64,000 nucleotides of DNA, taken from assembly GCA_020063565.1 (NCBI GenBank), contig JAICDB010000011.1, positions 1 through 64,000 on the forward strand. Reading direction: 5' to 3'. Of this stretch, positions 36,370 through 44,781 are shown one piece after another. The DNA is from Clostridiales bacterium (GTDB lineage Bacteria; Bacillota; DSM-16504; Desulfitibacterales; JAICDB01). The translations under genes and the position numbers were made by a program. The first letter of the stretch is position 1, and each line of letters starts with the position of its first letter. A model generated the notes under the pieces. That model was not told the origin of the DNA, did no database searches, and saw only the letters and a list, made by a program, of their open reading frames with translations.

Positions 36370-39300
36370 ATGGATGAAAATATTGAAAAATATTTAAATG
36401 TTGTTCCCGGTGGGGAAACAGTTAACAATTATAAGGCAAGGATTTGCGGTTCTGTGGCTGTTGTAGGAGGGGGAATAGCCGGTATCCAGTCGGCGCTGGA
36501 TTTGGCTGAAATGGGATATAAAGTCTATTTAGTTGAAAAGTCGCCGGCTATAGGCGGTACCATGCCGGCTCTGGACAAAACCTTTCCTACTAACGATTGC
36601 TCTATGTGCATACTTTCGCCAAAACTTGTTGAGTGCGGTAGGCATCTCAATATTGAAATACTCACCAACAGCCAGATAGTGGAGTTAGACGGTTTGCCCG
36701 GAAATTTCAAAATTAAGGTTAAGAAAGAACCGAGGTATATAGATATTGATAAATGTACCGGATGTGGCGAATGTGCTAAAGCTTGCCCGGTAGAAATCAC
36801 TAACGATTTTGAGAAAGGTTTGTCCAATGCCAAAGCAATTTTTAAACCGTATGCGCAAAGCTTTCCTAATGCGTATGCAATTTGTAAAGAGGGTATAGCT
36901 CCCTGTAAAGCTGAATGTCCGGCAGGGGTTAACGCCCAGGGTTATGTGGCGCTAACTAGAGCTAAAAAGTTTAAGGAAGCTGCCCAAATAGTATTTGAAG
37001 ATTTACTGTTACCAGGAACTCTAGGAAGAATCTGCCCTCATCCATGCGAAAGTGAATGCAGTCGCGCTCAGGCTGAAGGAGCTGTCTCCATTGCAAGCAT
37101 AAAGAGATTTCTGGCTGATAGCCAACCGCGACCTCGACTGGACATAAAAGAATTTAAGGATGATAAGATTGCAATTATAGGTTCTGGACCGGCGGGACTG
37201 ACATGTGCTTTTGAGTTGCTGAAAAAAGGTTATAAGGCAACAATTTATGAAGCACTGCCTGTTGCCGGAGGCATGCTTGCAGTTGGAATTCCCGACTATC
37301 GATTGCCTAGAAAGATATTGGATAAGGAAATATCTTATCTGACCTTACACGGAGTAGAAATTAAACTGAATACAGAATTCGGAAAGGATATTACTTTGGA
37401 AGAACTTAAAAAGGAAGGTTACAAAGCTATATTCCTGGCTACAGGGGCACATAAAAATCGCATGTTAGGAATTCCGGGTGAAAATCTTCCTGGTGTTCTT
37501 GCCGGAGTGGATTTCCTGAGGCAAGTTAATCTCGGTGAAAAAGTAGACTTAGGAGAAGCGGTGGCAGTTATTGGTGGTGGGGATGTGGCAATGGATGCCG
37601 CCAGAAGTGCCCTTCGTTTGGGAGCTAAGAATGTAACTATCTATTACCGCAGGTCGCGGAAAGAAATGCCTGCCCGCATAGAAGAAATCGAGGCTGCCCA
37701 AGCCGAAGGAATTCGGTTTAAGTTTCTTGCTTCTCCCACTAAAGTTGATAAAAGTGATGATAAGTTACGCATGGAATGTGTAGAAATGGAACTTGCAGAA
37801 CCTGATGAAACCGGTAGAAGAAAGCCGGTTCCCAAAAAAGATTCCAAATTTGTGGAGGAAATAGATACCATTATAACTGCTATTGGTCAGCAACCCACCA
37901 TAGACTGTCTGCCAGCTGATATTGAGCTAAATGAATATCAAAGTGTTGACTGCGATGCAACGACATTTCAAACATCGGTACCAGGAGTTTTTGCCGGTGG
38001 TGAAGTAAGGACCGGTCCCGGGATAGCTGTAGAAGCTGTCAGGGAAGGTAAGGAGGCTGCTGAATCCATTGTTCGCTATTTGGAAGGCAAGGATTTAAAA
38101 GCTAATAGGAATAAAAAACAAAAGGTTACCGAAAAACCTGTCATAAATAGTGAAATACCTGAGGTTAAGAGGGTTTCTAAAAAAGAATTGCCTGTGGAAG
38201 AAAGGATAAAAGACTTTTCGGAAGTGGAACTGGGAATTACGGAAGAGGAAGCAGTAAGGGAAGCAGAACGCTGCCTGAACTGTGGTCCCTGTTCCGAATG
38301 CCGTCAATGTGAGGTTGTCTGTGAAGCGGACTGTATTGATCACTTCCAGGAGGAAGAAATTTTAGAAATTACTGCCGGAGCAGTTCTTCTAGCACCCGGA
38401 TTTAAGGAATTTCCTGCTGAAAAATTGAAAAGCTACGGTTTTGGGAAATACCCCAATGTAGTTACCAGTTCCCAGTTTGAAAGAATATTAAGCGCATCCG
38501 GTCCCTTTGGTGGGCATCTTGTAAGGCCGTCTGACAATAAAGAGCCTCAAAAAATTGCCTGGATACAATGTGTTGGTTCAAGAAATTTACAAGAAGGTAG
38601 AGATTATTGTTCAAATGTTTGCTGTATGTATGCCATCAAGGAGGCTGTTATTGCCAAGGAACATAGTACTCAAACTTTAGATACAAGTATCTTTTACATG
38701 GATATGCGCTGTCATGGTAAAGATTTTGAAAAGTATTATGAAAGAGCAAAAGGGCAGGGTGTAAATTTTATACGCTCCAGAATTTTTAACGTAGAAGAAG
38801 GAGAAAACAATACCTTGTACATTCGCTATGCCCTGGAAGACGGATCAATAAAAACAGAACAGTTTGACATGGTTGTTCTTTCCGTTGGTTTAACTCCTCC
38901 TGAAGGAGCGGAAGATTTAATTGATACTTTACAAATAGAAGCAAATAAATACGGCTTTGCGAAGACAGAGTCTCTGGTTCCAATAGAGACATCAAGGGAT
39001 GGTATTTATGCCGTAGGTGCTTTCAGTGGTCCCAAGGATATTCCGGAGACTGTCACAGAAGCCAGTGCTGCTGCCATCCAAGCGGCCGGTTTACTAACAG
39101 ACGCTAAAAATACCCTTATAGAATCCAAAACTTATCCTCCGGAAAGAGATGTTGTAGGCCAAAAACCGCGTATTGGAGTTTTCATTTGCCATTGCGGTAT
39201 CAATATAGGCAGTGTGGTTAATGTCAAAGAGGTCTGTGAATACGTCAAGACTTTAGATAATGTGGTTTACGTTGAAGACAATATGTATACCTGTTCCCAA

Positions 39301-40818
39301 GATACCCAAATCAGAATTAAAGAGATAATTGAAGAACAGGGGTTAAACAGGGTCGTAGTTGCATCTTGCAGCCCCAGAACACATGAACCTCTCTTTAAAG
39401 AGACCTTAAAAGAAGCCGGCCTCAATGAGTTCTTGTTTGAAATGGCTAATATTAGAGACCAGTGCTCGTGGGTGCACATGAATGAGCCAAAAGCTGCTAC
39501 TGAAAAGGCCAAGGACCTGGTCAAAATGGCAGTAGCAAAGGCGAGATTTTTACAACCTATCAAGACTACTACTGTACCCATGACGCAAAAAGCTCTTGTG
39601 ATAGGCGGCGGCGTAAGCGGTATGACTGCAGCTTTAAGTATAGCCTCTCAGGGTTACCCTGTCTATTTGATAGAGAAAGAAAAAGCACTGGGCGGCATGG
39701 CTAACCGGATGGCCTTCAATCATCAAGGAGAACCCATTAAGAAATTTGTAGAGAATTTAAAAGAAGAAGTGATGGAGGATCCTTTGATTGAGGTTCATTT
39801 AAATGAGGAAATTACAGATATTAAAGGTTTTATCGGTAACTTCCAAACTACTTTAGAGAGCGGTAAAACATTAGAGCATGGTGTAGTTTTAATAGCAACG
39901 GGAGCAAAGGAATTTAAACCACAGGAATATCTCTATGGATCTAATGAGAAAGTAAAAACCTATTTGGAATTGGAGGAAACTATCTCCAACCAGCCTGCAA
40001 CCCTAAAAGGCTGCAATAATCTAGTATTAATTAACTGTGTCGGTTCTCGAAATGAGGAACATCCCTACTGCAGCAAAGTTTGCTGTAACCAGTCAGTTCA
40101 ACTGGCATTAAAAGCAAAGGAAATTAATCCGGGTTTAAATGTTTATGTATTATACCGTGACATGCGAACCTATGGTTATGCAGAGGAATTTTACCTTGAG
40201 GCACGCAGAAAAGGTGTAATCTTTATCAGATATGACCTTCATCAAAAACCGGAAGTCATACAAACCGGGGAAGGCTTGCAGGTAAAAGTTAAAGACCATG
40301 TCCTGGATGATACATTAGTAATAAAATCTGACCTGGTAGGATTAGCTGCAGCTACCGTAGCCAATCGGGAAAATGAAAAATTAGCAAAATTTTTGAAAGT
40401 ACCCATTAACGAAGACGGCTTCTTCCTGGAAGCTCATATGAAATTACGACCTGTTGATTTTAGTACGGATGGTGTGTTCTTATGCGGACTGGCACACAGT
40501 CCGAAACCGCTAGCTGAAGCAATCGTTCAAGGAAAGGCGGCTGCTGCCAGGGCATGTACTGTTCTTAATAAAGAAGAAATTATTGCAGGTGGTTTAACTG
40601 CTGAAGTGGATACAAGTATTTGCAGTGGATGTGGTACTTGTGAAAGTATCTGTCCTGCAAAGGCTATCGAAATCGATAATGGGGAAAAAGTAGCTAAGGT
40701 AAATGAAGCGCTCTGTAAAGGCTGCGGCGCCTGTGCAGCTTCTTGCAGATCACATGCTATCGATGTAAAAGGGTTTGAGAGTTCGCAAATTGTAGCCATG
40801 TTAGAGGAAATAGGATAA
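36370..40818 (+). CDS. hdrA: HdrA with an inserted GltD/NfnB-like NAD(P)H module and a second HdrA unit
   Basis: 1482 residues, much larger than the usual 650. Order: HdrA-type flavin domain (VVGGGIAGIQSALDLA, residue 30 on; NDCSMCILSPKLVECG) and ferredoxin CTGCGECAKACP (about 129). A GltD-like block follows (CKAECPAGVNAQGY near 177; IIGSGPAGLTCAFELLKKG at 267; VIGGGDVAMDAARSALRLGA at 399; TAIGQQP near 506). Next come CLNCGPCSECRQCEVVC (634) and the rest of the first HdrA. Then a full second HdrA (FICHCGINIG at 937, VIGGGVSGMTAALSIA at 1077) and two C-terminal 4Fe-4S motifs (1417 and 1448). At least three FAD sites and many clusters are predicted. It is likely the bifurcating core of the Hdr-Flx complex. 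Confidence 0.88.
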   Translation: MDENIEKYLNVVPGGETVNNYKARICGSVAVVGGGIAGIQSALDLAEMGYKVYLVEKSPAIGGTMPALDKTFPTNDCSMCILSPKLVECGRHLNIEILTNSQIVELDGLPGNFKIKVKKEPRYIDIDKCTGCGECAKACPVEITNDFEKGLSNAKAIFKPYAQSFPNAYAICKEGIAPCKAECPAGVNAQGYVALTRAKKFKEAAQIVFEDLLLPGTLGRICPHPCESECSRAQAEGAVSIASIKRFLADSQPRPRLDIKEFKDDKIAIIGSGPAGLTCAFELLKKGYKATIYEALPVAGGMLAVGIPDYRLPRKILDKEISYLTLHGVEIKLNTEFGKDITLEELKKEGYKAIFLATGAHKNRMLGIPGENLPGVLAGVDFLRQVNLGEKVDLGEAVAVIGGGDVAMDAARSALRLGAKNVTIYYRRSRKEMPARIEEIEAAQAEGIRFKFLASPTKVDKSDDKLRMECVEMELAEPDETGRRKPVPKKDSKFVEEIDTIITAIGQQPTIDCLPADIELNEYQSVDCDATTFQTSVPGVFAGGEVRTGPGIAVEAVREGKEAAESIVRYLEGKDLKANRNKKQKVTEKPVINSEIPEVKRVSKKELPVEERIKDFSEVELGITEEEAVREAERCLNCGPCSECRQCEVVCEADCIDHFQEEEILEITAGAVLLAPGFKEFPAEKLKSYGFGKYPNVVTSSQFERILSASGPFGGHLVRPSDNKEPQKIAWIQCVGSRNLQEGRDYCSNVCCMYAIKEAVIAKEHSTQTLDTSIFYMDMRCHGKDFEKYYERAKGQGVNFIRSRIFNVEEGENNTLYIRYALEDGSIKTEQFDMVVLSVGLTPPEGAEDLIDTLQIEANKYGFAKTESLVPIETSRDGIYAVGAFSGPKDIPETVTEASAAAIQAAGLLTDAKNTLIESKTYPPERDVVGQKPRIGVFICHCGINIGSVVNVKEVCEYVKTLDNVVYVEDNMYTCSQDTQIRIKEIIEEQGLNRVVVASCSPRTHEPLFKETLKEAGLNEFLFEMANIRDQCSWVHMNEPKAATEKAKDLVKMAVAKARFLQPIKTTTVPMTQKALVIGGGVSGMTAALSIASQGYPVYLIEKEKALGGMANRMAFNHQGEPIKKFVENLKEEVMEDPLIEVHLNEEITDIKGFIGNFQTTLESGKTLEHGVVLIATGAKEFKPQEYLYGSNEKVKTYLELEETISNQPATLKGCNNLVLINCVGSRNEEHPYCSKVCCNQSVQLALKAKEINPGLNVYVLYRDMRTYGYAEEFYLEARRKGVIFIRYDLHQKPEVIQTGEGLQVKVKDHVLDDTLVIKSDLVGLAAATVANRENEKLAKFLKVPINEDGFFLEAHMKLRPVDFSTDGVFLCGLAHSPKPLAEAIVQGKAAAARACTVLNKEEIIAGGLTAEVDTSICSGCGTCESICPAKAIEIDNGEKVAKVNEALCKGCGACAASCRSHAIDVKGFESSQIVAMLEEIG

Positions 40819-40832
40819 GTGGGGTGAGCTAA

Positions 40833-41240
40833 GTGGATAGAAAAATAATAGCTTTCTTATGTAACTGGTGCAGCTATGCGGGAGCGGATCTGGCGGGAGT
40901 CAGCCGCTTCCAGTATCCCGCTAATTTAAGAATAGTTAGGGTTCCCTGTTCAGGGCGTGTGGACCCGCTGTTTATTTTCACTGCTTTAAAAAATGCTGAT
41001 GGAGTTTTAGTGGCAGGTTGTCATCCCGGGGACTGTCATTATACCAGTGGCAATTTGGTAGCCAGGAGAAAGTTTGCACTTACCAAGAGTCTCTTAGAAT
41101 TCATTGGAATTGAAGATGGCAGGGTACAGTTTGACTGGATTTCAGCTGCTGAAGGAAATCGTTTTGCTGAAACGGCAACAAAGGTAGTGGAAGATGTAGA
41201 AAAACTAGAAGAATGGGATAGATGGGGTGGGGAGAAATGA
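40833..41240 (+). CDS. FlxD/MvhD-like 2Fe-2S electron-transfer subunit
   Basis: 135 residues of the MvhD family: FLCNWCSYAGADLAGVSR, VPCSGRVDPLFIF and AGCHPGDCHYTSGN supply the cysteines. MvhD passes electrons between hydrogenase or Flx and HdrA. No hydrogenase genes follow, but Flx-type subunits do, so FlxD is the better name. GTG start at 40833. The next gene overlaps its stop by four bases. Confidence 0.9.
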   Translation: MDRKIIAFLCNWCSYAGADLAGVSRFQYPANLRIVRVPCSGRVDPLFIFTALKNADGVLVAGCHPGDCHYTSGNLVARRKFALTKSLLEFIGIEDGRVQFDWISAAEGNRFAETATKVVEDVEKLEEWDRWGGEK

Positions 41241-42067
41241 GTGTGCTAAATGATATAAAGCTGAAAGCAAAAGAACTGCTGGAAAAAGGAGATGTTGATG
41301 TAGTTATCGGGTATGCCAAAGGCACTTTGAACGGTAAGTGTACCCCGTATTTTGTACGAAATGCGAATGATGTTGAGAATCTTGTGTGGGAAAACGGCTG
41401 TGATATTAATTTGGCTAATTACCTCTTAAAAATTTCAGATAAAGCTGCCGTAATTGCCAAGGGCTGCGATACCAGGTCCATTGTAAATCTTGTTAAGGAA
41501 AATCAACTGGACAGGGAAAGGGTAGTGATAATAGGTGCAAGCTGCCCCAGTACCGAATCCTGTCAAAAGTGCAACCATCCCGATCCTGTTATTGCTGATG
41601 TATTTCTGCAGGGGGAAACTAAAGTGAACAATGATGATTTTTCAGATCTAGAAAGTTTCAGTAAGCTTCCGAGCGAGGAAAGAAGGAATTACATCTATAA
41701 AGAAGTTTCGAAATGCATCAGGTGCTATGCATGTCGTAATGTATGTCCGGCATGCTACTGCAAGGAATGTTTTGTGGAAGAAAACTTACCTGCCTGGATT
41801 GGAAAAACAACGAATACTTCAGATAATATGATCTTTCACTTAACTCGCGCTATCCATGTAGCAGGGAGATGTGTCGGTTGCGGGGAATGCGTAAGAGCCT
41901 GTCCAATGGGGGTTGACCTTTCAATTTTAAATAGAAAAATTATGAAGGATGTCAAGGAGCTGTTTAACGTAGAATCGGGGTTGGATTTGGATACTAAGCT
42001 TCCGCTGAACGACTATAAGGAAGATGATCCTCAGTACTTCCTGATAGGGGGTGAAAAGTGTGAGTAA
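41237..42067 (+). CDS. Iron-sulfur subunit of the Flx module (FrhB/AsrA-related ferredoxin protein)
   Basis: 276 residues from ATG 41237 (ATGA overlap with flxD). The N-terminal part (DVDVVIGYAKGTLNGKCTP) resembles FrhB-type proteins, with CDTRSIVNLV and SCPSTESCQKC. The C-terminal half has CIRCYACRNVCPACYCKEC and CVGCGECVRACP, two 4Fe-4S motifs. In Flx operons two such Fe-S proteins connect the NAD(P)H-oxidising FlxA to FlxD and HdrA. Whether this one is FlxB or FlxC cannot be fixed by eye. Confidence 0.8.
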   Translation: MSVLNDIKLKAKELLEKGDVDVVIGYAKGTLNGKCTPYFVRNANDVENLVWENGCDINLANYLLKISDKAAVIAKGCDTRSIVNLVKENQLDRERVVIIGASCPSTESCQKCNHPDPVIADVFLQGETKVNNDDFSDLESFSKLPSEERRNYIYKEVSKCIRCYACRNVCPACYCKECFVEENLPAWIGKTTNTSDNMIFHLTRAIHVAGRCVGCGECVRACPMGVDLSILNRKIMKDVKELFNVESGLDLDTKLPLNDYKEDDPQYFLIGGEKCE

Positions 42068-43073
42068 ATATATCATGTTTGGAGAAGAGTTGCTCCAATG
42101 GTTGCAAAATCTTGCGAAAGAGAGTAAGGTTTTAGCTCCTGTAAAAGAGGAATACGGTTATACTTTTGCAGAGTGGGATAAAAAAAGTTTACCTGGCGAT
42201 GATTACCGAAATACACTAAAACCTCCAAAAGACCTTTTCTTTCCACAGCATGAAACACTGCTAAAATATGAGAAAATTAAAGGAGAAAACCCCCTGGTAG
42301 AAGTACCTGATATACCGGAAGATAAAAGGGTAATTTTTGGGATACGGCCGTGTGATGCTAGCAGTTTGGTATTACTGGATAATATATTTATGGGAGAAGA
42401 TTATGTAGACCCTTACTACGAAGCTCGCCGCTCAAATACGTTAATCGTCAGTCTGGTTTGCCGTACACGGGGTAAAAGCTGCTTCTGTGAAGATTTATTT
42501 TCCACCAAGGGTTCAGATATTTTAATAATAAAAGTAGATGGAAATTATCTGGTAGAAATTTTGACTTACCGGGGTGAGGCTGCTTTTAAAGGGATTGGGA
42601 GCAAAGAAGCTGATGAAAAAATTGTTAAGAAAGCTGATAAACTGAAAAGAACACAGGAAGAAGTTCTTGATAAAGACATCTTTGAAAAACTGAGAACTAT
42701 TTATGACAATCCGATTTGGAAACAGTTGCAAGAAAAATGTGTTAACTGTGGAGTCTGTACCTTTTTATGTCCTACCTGTCACTGTTTTGATATTACGGAT
42801 GATAAAAGAGGCAAAAAGGTTAGAAGCTGGGACTCTTGTATGTTTGCATCATTCACAAAACAGGCTTCCGGGCATAACCCGCGTCCCACAGGGACTGAAC
42901 GTTTAAGGCAAAGAATAATGCACAAGTTTTATTACTTTCCGGAAAAATACCATGATATTGCCTGTGTAGGGTGTGGTCGCTGTGTAGAAAAATGCCCCGT
43001 TAACTTAGATATCAGACAGGTTATAGAAAAGATTAGGGGGTGTCTTGATGAAAAATCCTTATCAGCCATATGA
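42060..43073 (+). CDS. Iron-sulfur subunit of the Flx module, anaerobic sulfite reductase A-like
   Basis: 337 residues from GTG 42060, preferred over GTG 42051 because GGGGG then has normal spacing. AsrA/HydB-type features: VIFGIRPCDASSLVLLDNIF, CRTRGKSCFCEDLF, CVNCGVCTFLCPTCHCFD (about residue 229) and CVGCGRCVEKCPVNLD (about 307). It carries two 4Fe-4S clusters. Both ends overlap neighbours, so it is translationally coupled in the operon between the other Fe-S protein and FlxA. Confidence 0.85.
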   Translation: MSKYIMFGEELLQWLQNLAKESKVLAPVKEEYGYTFAEWDKKSLPGDDYRNTLKPPKDLFFPQHETLLKYEKIKGENPLVEVPDIPEDKRVIFGIRPCDASSLVLLDNIFMGEDYVDPYYEARRSNTLIVSLVCRTRGKSCFCEDLFSTKGSDILIIKVDGNYLVEILTYRGEAAFKGIGSKEADEKIVKKADKLKRTQEEVLDKDIFEKLRTIYDNPIWKQLQEKCVNCGVCTFLCPTCHCFDITDDKRGKKVRSWDSCMFASFTKQASGHNPRPTGTERLRQRIMHKFYYFPEKYHDIACVGCGRCVEKCPVNLDIRQVIEKIRGCLDEKSLSAI

Positions 43074-43890
43074 GATGAAGGTTGAAGAAATAATTACTGA
43101 AAGCCCTGAAAAGGATCTCAAGACTTTTTATTTAAGCTTTGTTACAGATCAGGATGCTGATAATTTTAATTACATTCCCGGACAATTTGCAGAAATTAGT
43201 ATTTTAGGCATCGGGGAAGCACCTTTTGGTATAGCATCTGCACCATGTGAAAAAGGAATGTTATCTTTTTCGGTAAAAAAAGTGGGTTCTTTAACAGGCG
43301 CCCTTCATGAGTTAGAAAAGGGAGATATAGTAGGGGTAAGAGGACCCCTGGGAAACGGTTGGCCCATTAATCAATTAAAAGGCAAGGATTTAGTTGTAAT
43401 TGGCGGTGGCTTTGCCTTTACAACCCTCAGGTCTTTAGTCAAATATATTATAGAGCCTAAAAACCGTCAGGACTTTGGTAATGTGGATATAGTTTACGGT
43501 AATAGAAATCCGGGGCAAATTCTCTATAAAAAAGAGCTAATTGAAGATTGGATGAATAGAGATGATATAAATATTTATTTGACCATAGATAAACCCTCTG
43601 AAGGATGGAAATATCAAGTAGGTTTTGTACCACAAGTTACTGAAAAAGTAATTAAACCATCTCAAAATGCAATTGCACTTGTGTGCGGACCGCCGGTGAT
43701 GATAAAATTTACCTTACCGGTCCTCAAAAAATTAGGGTTTACCAGTGACAGGATTTATACATCTTTAGAGATGAAAATGAAATGCGGTATTGGAATGTGT
43801 GGGCGCTGTAATATTGGCAGTAAATATGTATGTAAGGATGGTCCGGTCTTCAGTATGGCAGAACTGGAAAAGTTACCTTCGGAATATTAG
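43048..43890 (+). CDS. FlxA-like FAD/NAD(P)H-binding oxidoreductase (AsrB family)
   Basis: 280 residues from ATG 43048, overlapping the previous gene by 26 bases. The ferredoxin-NADP reductase fold shows FAD motif FGIASAPCEKG, NAD(P) domain VVIGGGFAFTTLRSLV and CGPPVMIKFTLPVL. The C-terminal 2Fe-2S ligands lie in MKMKCGIGMCGRCNIGSKYVC. It oxidises NAD(P)H and feeds electrons to the Flx Fe-S proteins. It is the last gene of the redox operon. The complex could bifurcate NADH electrons to ferredoxin and the DsrC-like carrier. Confidence 0.88.
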   Translation: MKNPYQPYEMKVEEIITESPEKDLKTFYLSFVTDQDADNFNYIPGQFAEISILGIGEAPFGIASAPCEKGMLSFSVKKVGSLTGALHELEKGDIVGVRGPLGNGWPINQLKGKDLVVIGGGFAFTTLRSLVKYIIEPKNRQDFGNVDIVYGNRNPGQILYKKELIEDWMNRDDINIYLTIDKPSEGWKYQVGFVPQVTEKVIKPSQNAIALVCGPPVMIKFTLPVLKKLGFTSDRIYTSLEMKMKCGIGMCGRCNIGSKYVCKDGPVFSMAELEKLPSEY

Positions 43891-44113
43891 TATTAATTGC
43901 CAAAGATAGAGTATTAGCCCACAACCCGGCAGGTGCCATTTATTGTGCCCATTGTTATTTTTCTAAAAAGTTAGATTAACTAATGAATTTCACATTCCTA
44001 ACAGGGAGTTCAATAAGGATGAAAAAGGTGTTTTTAACAAATTTATCTACATCTAAGCGACCAAAGAACTTGATATAAGGATACATTTTTATAAAAAAGT
44101 TTGAATTTTCCTG

Positions 44114-44142
44114 TTGTTTTTCACCCTGAAAAATGTTACTAT
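44114..44142 (+). promoter_or_regulatory. Likely promoter of the riboswitch-controlled corrinoid operon
   Basis: TTGTTT (44114-44119) and TACTAT (44137-44142) with 17 bases between, about 20 bases before the first cobalamin aptamer. The 220 bases upstream hold no clear gene. Confidence 0.45.
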
Positions 44143-44159
44143 AGTGAAAAATTAATATT

Positions 44160-44420
44160 TTATGAAGCAAGTGGTACTTTATAGGAAGTACTAAAAGGGA
44201 ATCCGGTTAGAATCCGGAGCGGTCCCGCCACTGTAAGGGGAAGCTTTCTTGCATTTGGCCACTGCCCAGCACTTAATTTGGCTGTAACTTTGTGTTTACT
44301 TATTACTCGCAACTACAGGTGAAAGTATTGAGTGAACCAATAAGTTAGATTAGATTAAGTGCTGGGTGGGAAGGCGCAAGGATAAGCTGTGAACCCGAGC
44401 CAGGAAACCTGCTTGTTTCT
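44160..44420 (+). promoter_or_regulatory. Cobalamin riboswitch 1 with an enlarged peripheral arm
   Basis: Core motifs are GGGAATCCGG, CCGGAGCGGTCCCGCCACTG, GGGAAGGCGCAAGG, GTGAACCCGAGCC and the B12 box AGCCAGGAAACCTGC (44399-44413). The aptamer matches the one at 63540 except that a peripheral hairpin (CCGAG-loop-CTCGG there) is replaced by a 102-base palindromic element at 44265-44366. A terminator follows at 44477. It should switch off the downstream surface-protein operon when cobalamin is plentiful. Confidence 0.95.
44265..44366. mobile_element. Palindromic element family 2, copy A, inside riboswitch 1
   Basis: 102 bases with 13-base perfect terminal inverted repeats CCCAGCACTTAAT / ATTAAGTGCTGGG and no coding capacity. 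Ends and length match copy B at 54166-54268, which has CCCGGCACTTAGT ends. The internal CTGYAGTT region of B is weakly similar to the reverse complement of A. It forms the tip of a riboswitch arm. Confidence 0.6.
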
Positions 44421-44476
44421 AGTTACCGTTTACACCCACGGTAGATGGGGAAGGATGGTGTTGATAAGCCTATTTA

Positions 44477-44525
44477 AACCCTTTTTATTCCCTTCTCTGG
44501 GTGGTAAAAAGGGTTGTTTATTTAA
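44477..44525 (+). terminator. Expression-platform terminator of cobalamin riboswitch 1
   Basis: AACCCTTTTTA pairs with TAAAAAGGGTT, followed by GTTTATTTA. The same design follows the riboswitch at 63540. Confidence 0.8.
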
Positions 44526-44535
44526 AATTGAAAAG

Positions 44536-44676
44536 TCAGAATAGGTGCTTTACCCCGAGGGGTAAGGCTTAAATGAATCCGGTGAAAATCCGGAGCGAAA
44601 CTGTGAGGGATAGCAGCATTCAAAAAAAGGAGAATGAACTTGAGTCTGCAGAGATTCCCGAGCCAGTAAACAGCCT
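44536..44676 (+). promoter_or_regulatory. Cobalamin riboswitch 2 (compact variant)
   Basis: A second, shorter aptamer lies 10 bases after the first terminator: AATAGGTGCTTTACC, TGAATCCGGTGAAAATCCGG, GCGAAACTGTGAGGGATAGC and the variant B12 box CCGAGCCAGTAAACAGCC (44658-44675). It lacks the GGGAAGGCG arm of riboswitch 1, so it looks like the compact Cbl-II type. The class call is inference. Confidence 0.85.
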
Positions 44677-44733
44677 ATTCAAACCACAGCTTTTTATTTA
44701 GGAGGTGGTTTGAGTAGGCTGTTTTTGTTTTAA
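44669..44733 (+). terminator. Terminator overlapping the B12 box of riboswitch 2
   Basis: AACAGCCTATTCAAACCAC pairs with GTGGTTTGAGTAGGCTGTT (one mismatch), followed by TTTGTTTT. Its left arm is the end of the B12 box, so ligand binding and terminator formation are directly linked. Confidence 0.85.
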
Positions 44734-44781
44734 AAAACTTTGAGAGCTTAAAAGTCACATTGGGTTAGGGGGGAGTAAGAA

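Noticed and set aside
43895-43979. Frame ending in HNPAGAIYCAHCYFSKKLD after flxA
   Set aside because: Short, starts inside flxA in another frame and has no start codon or ribosome site. Possibly a fragment, but not supported.
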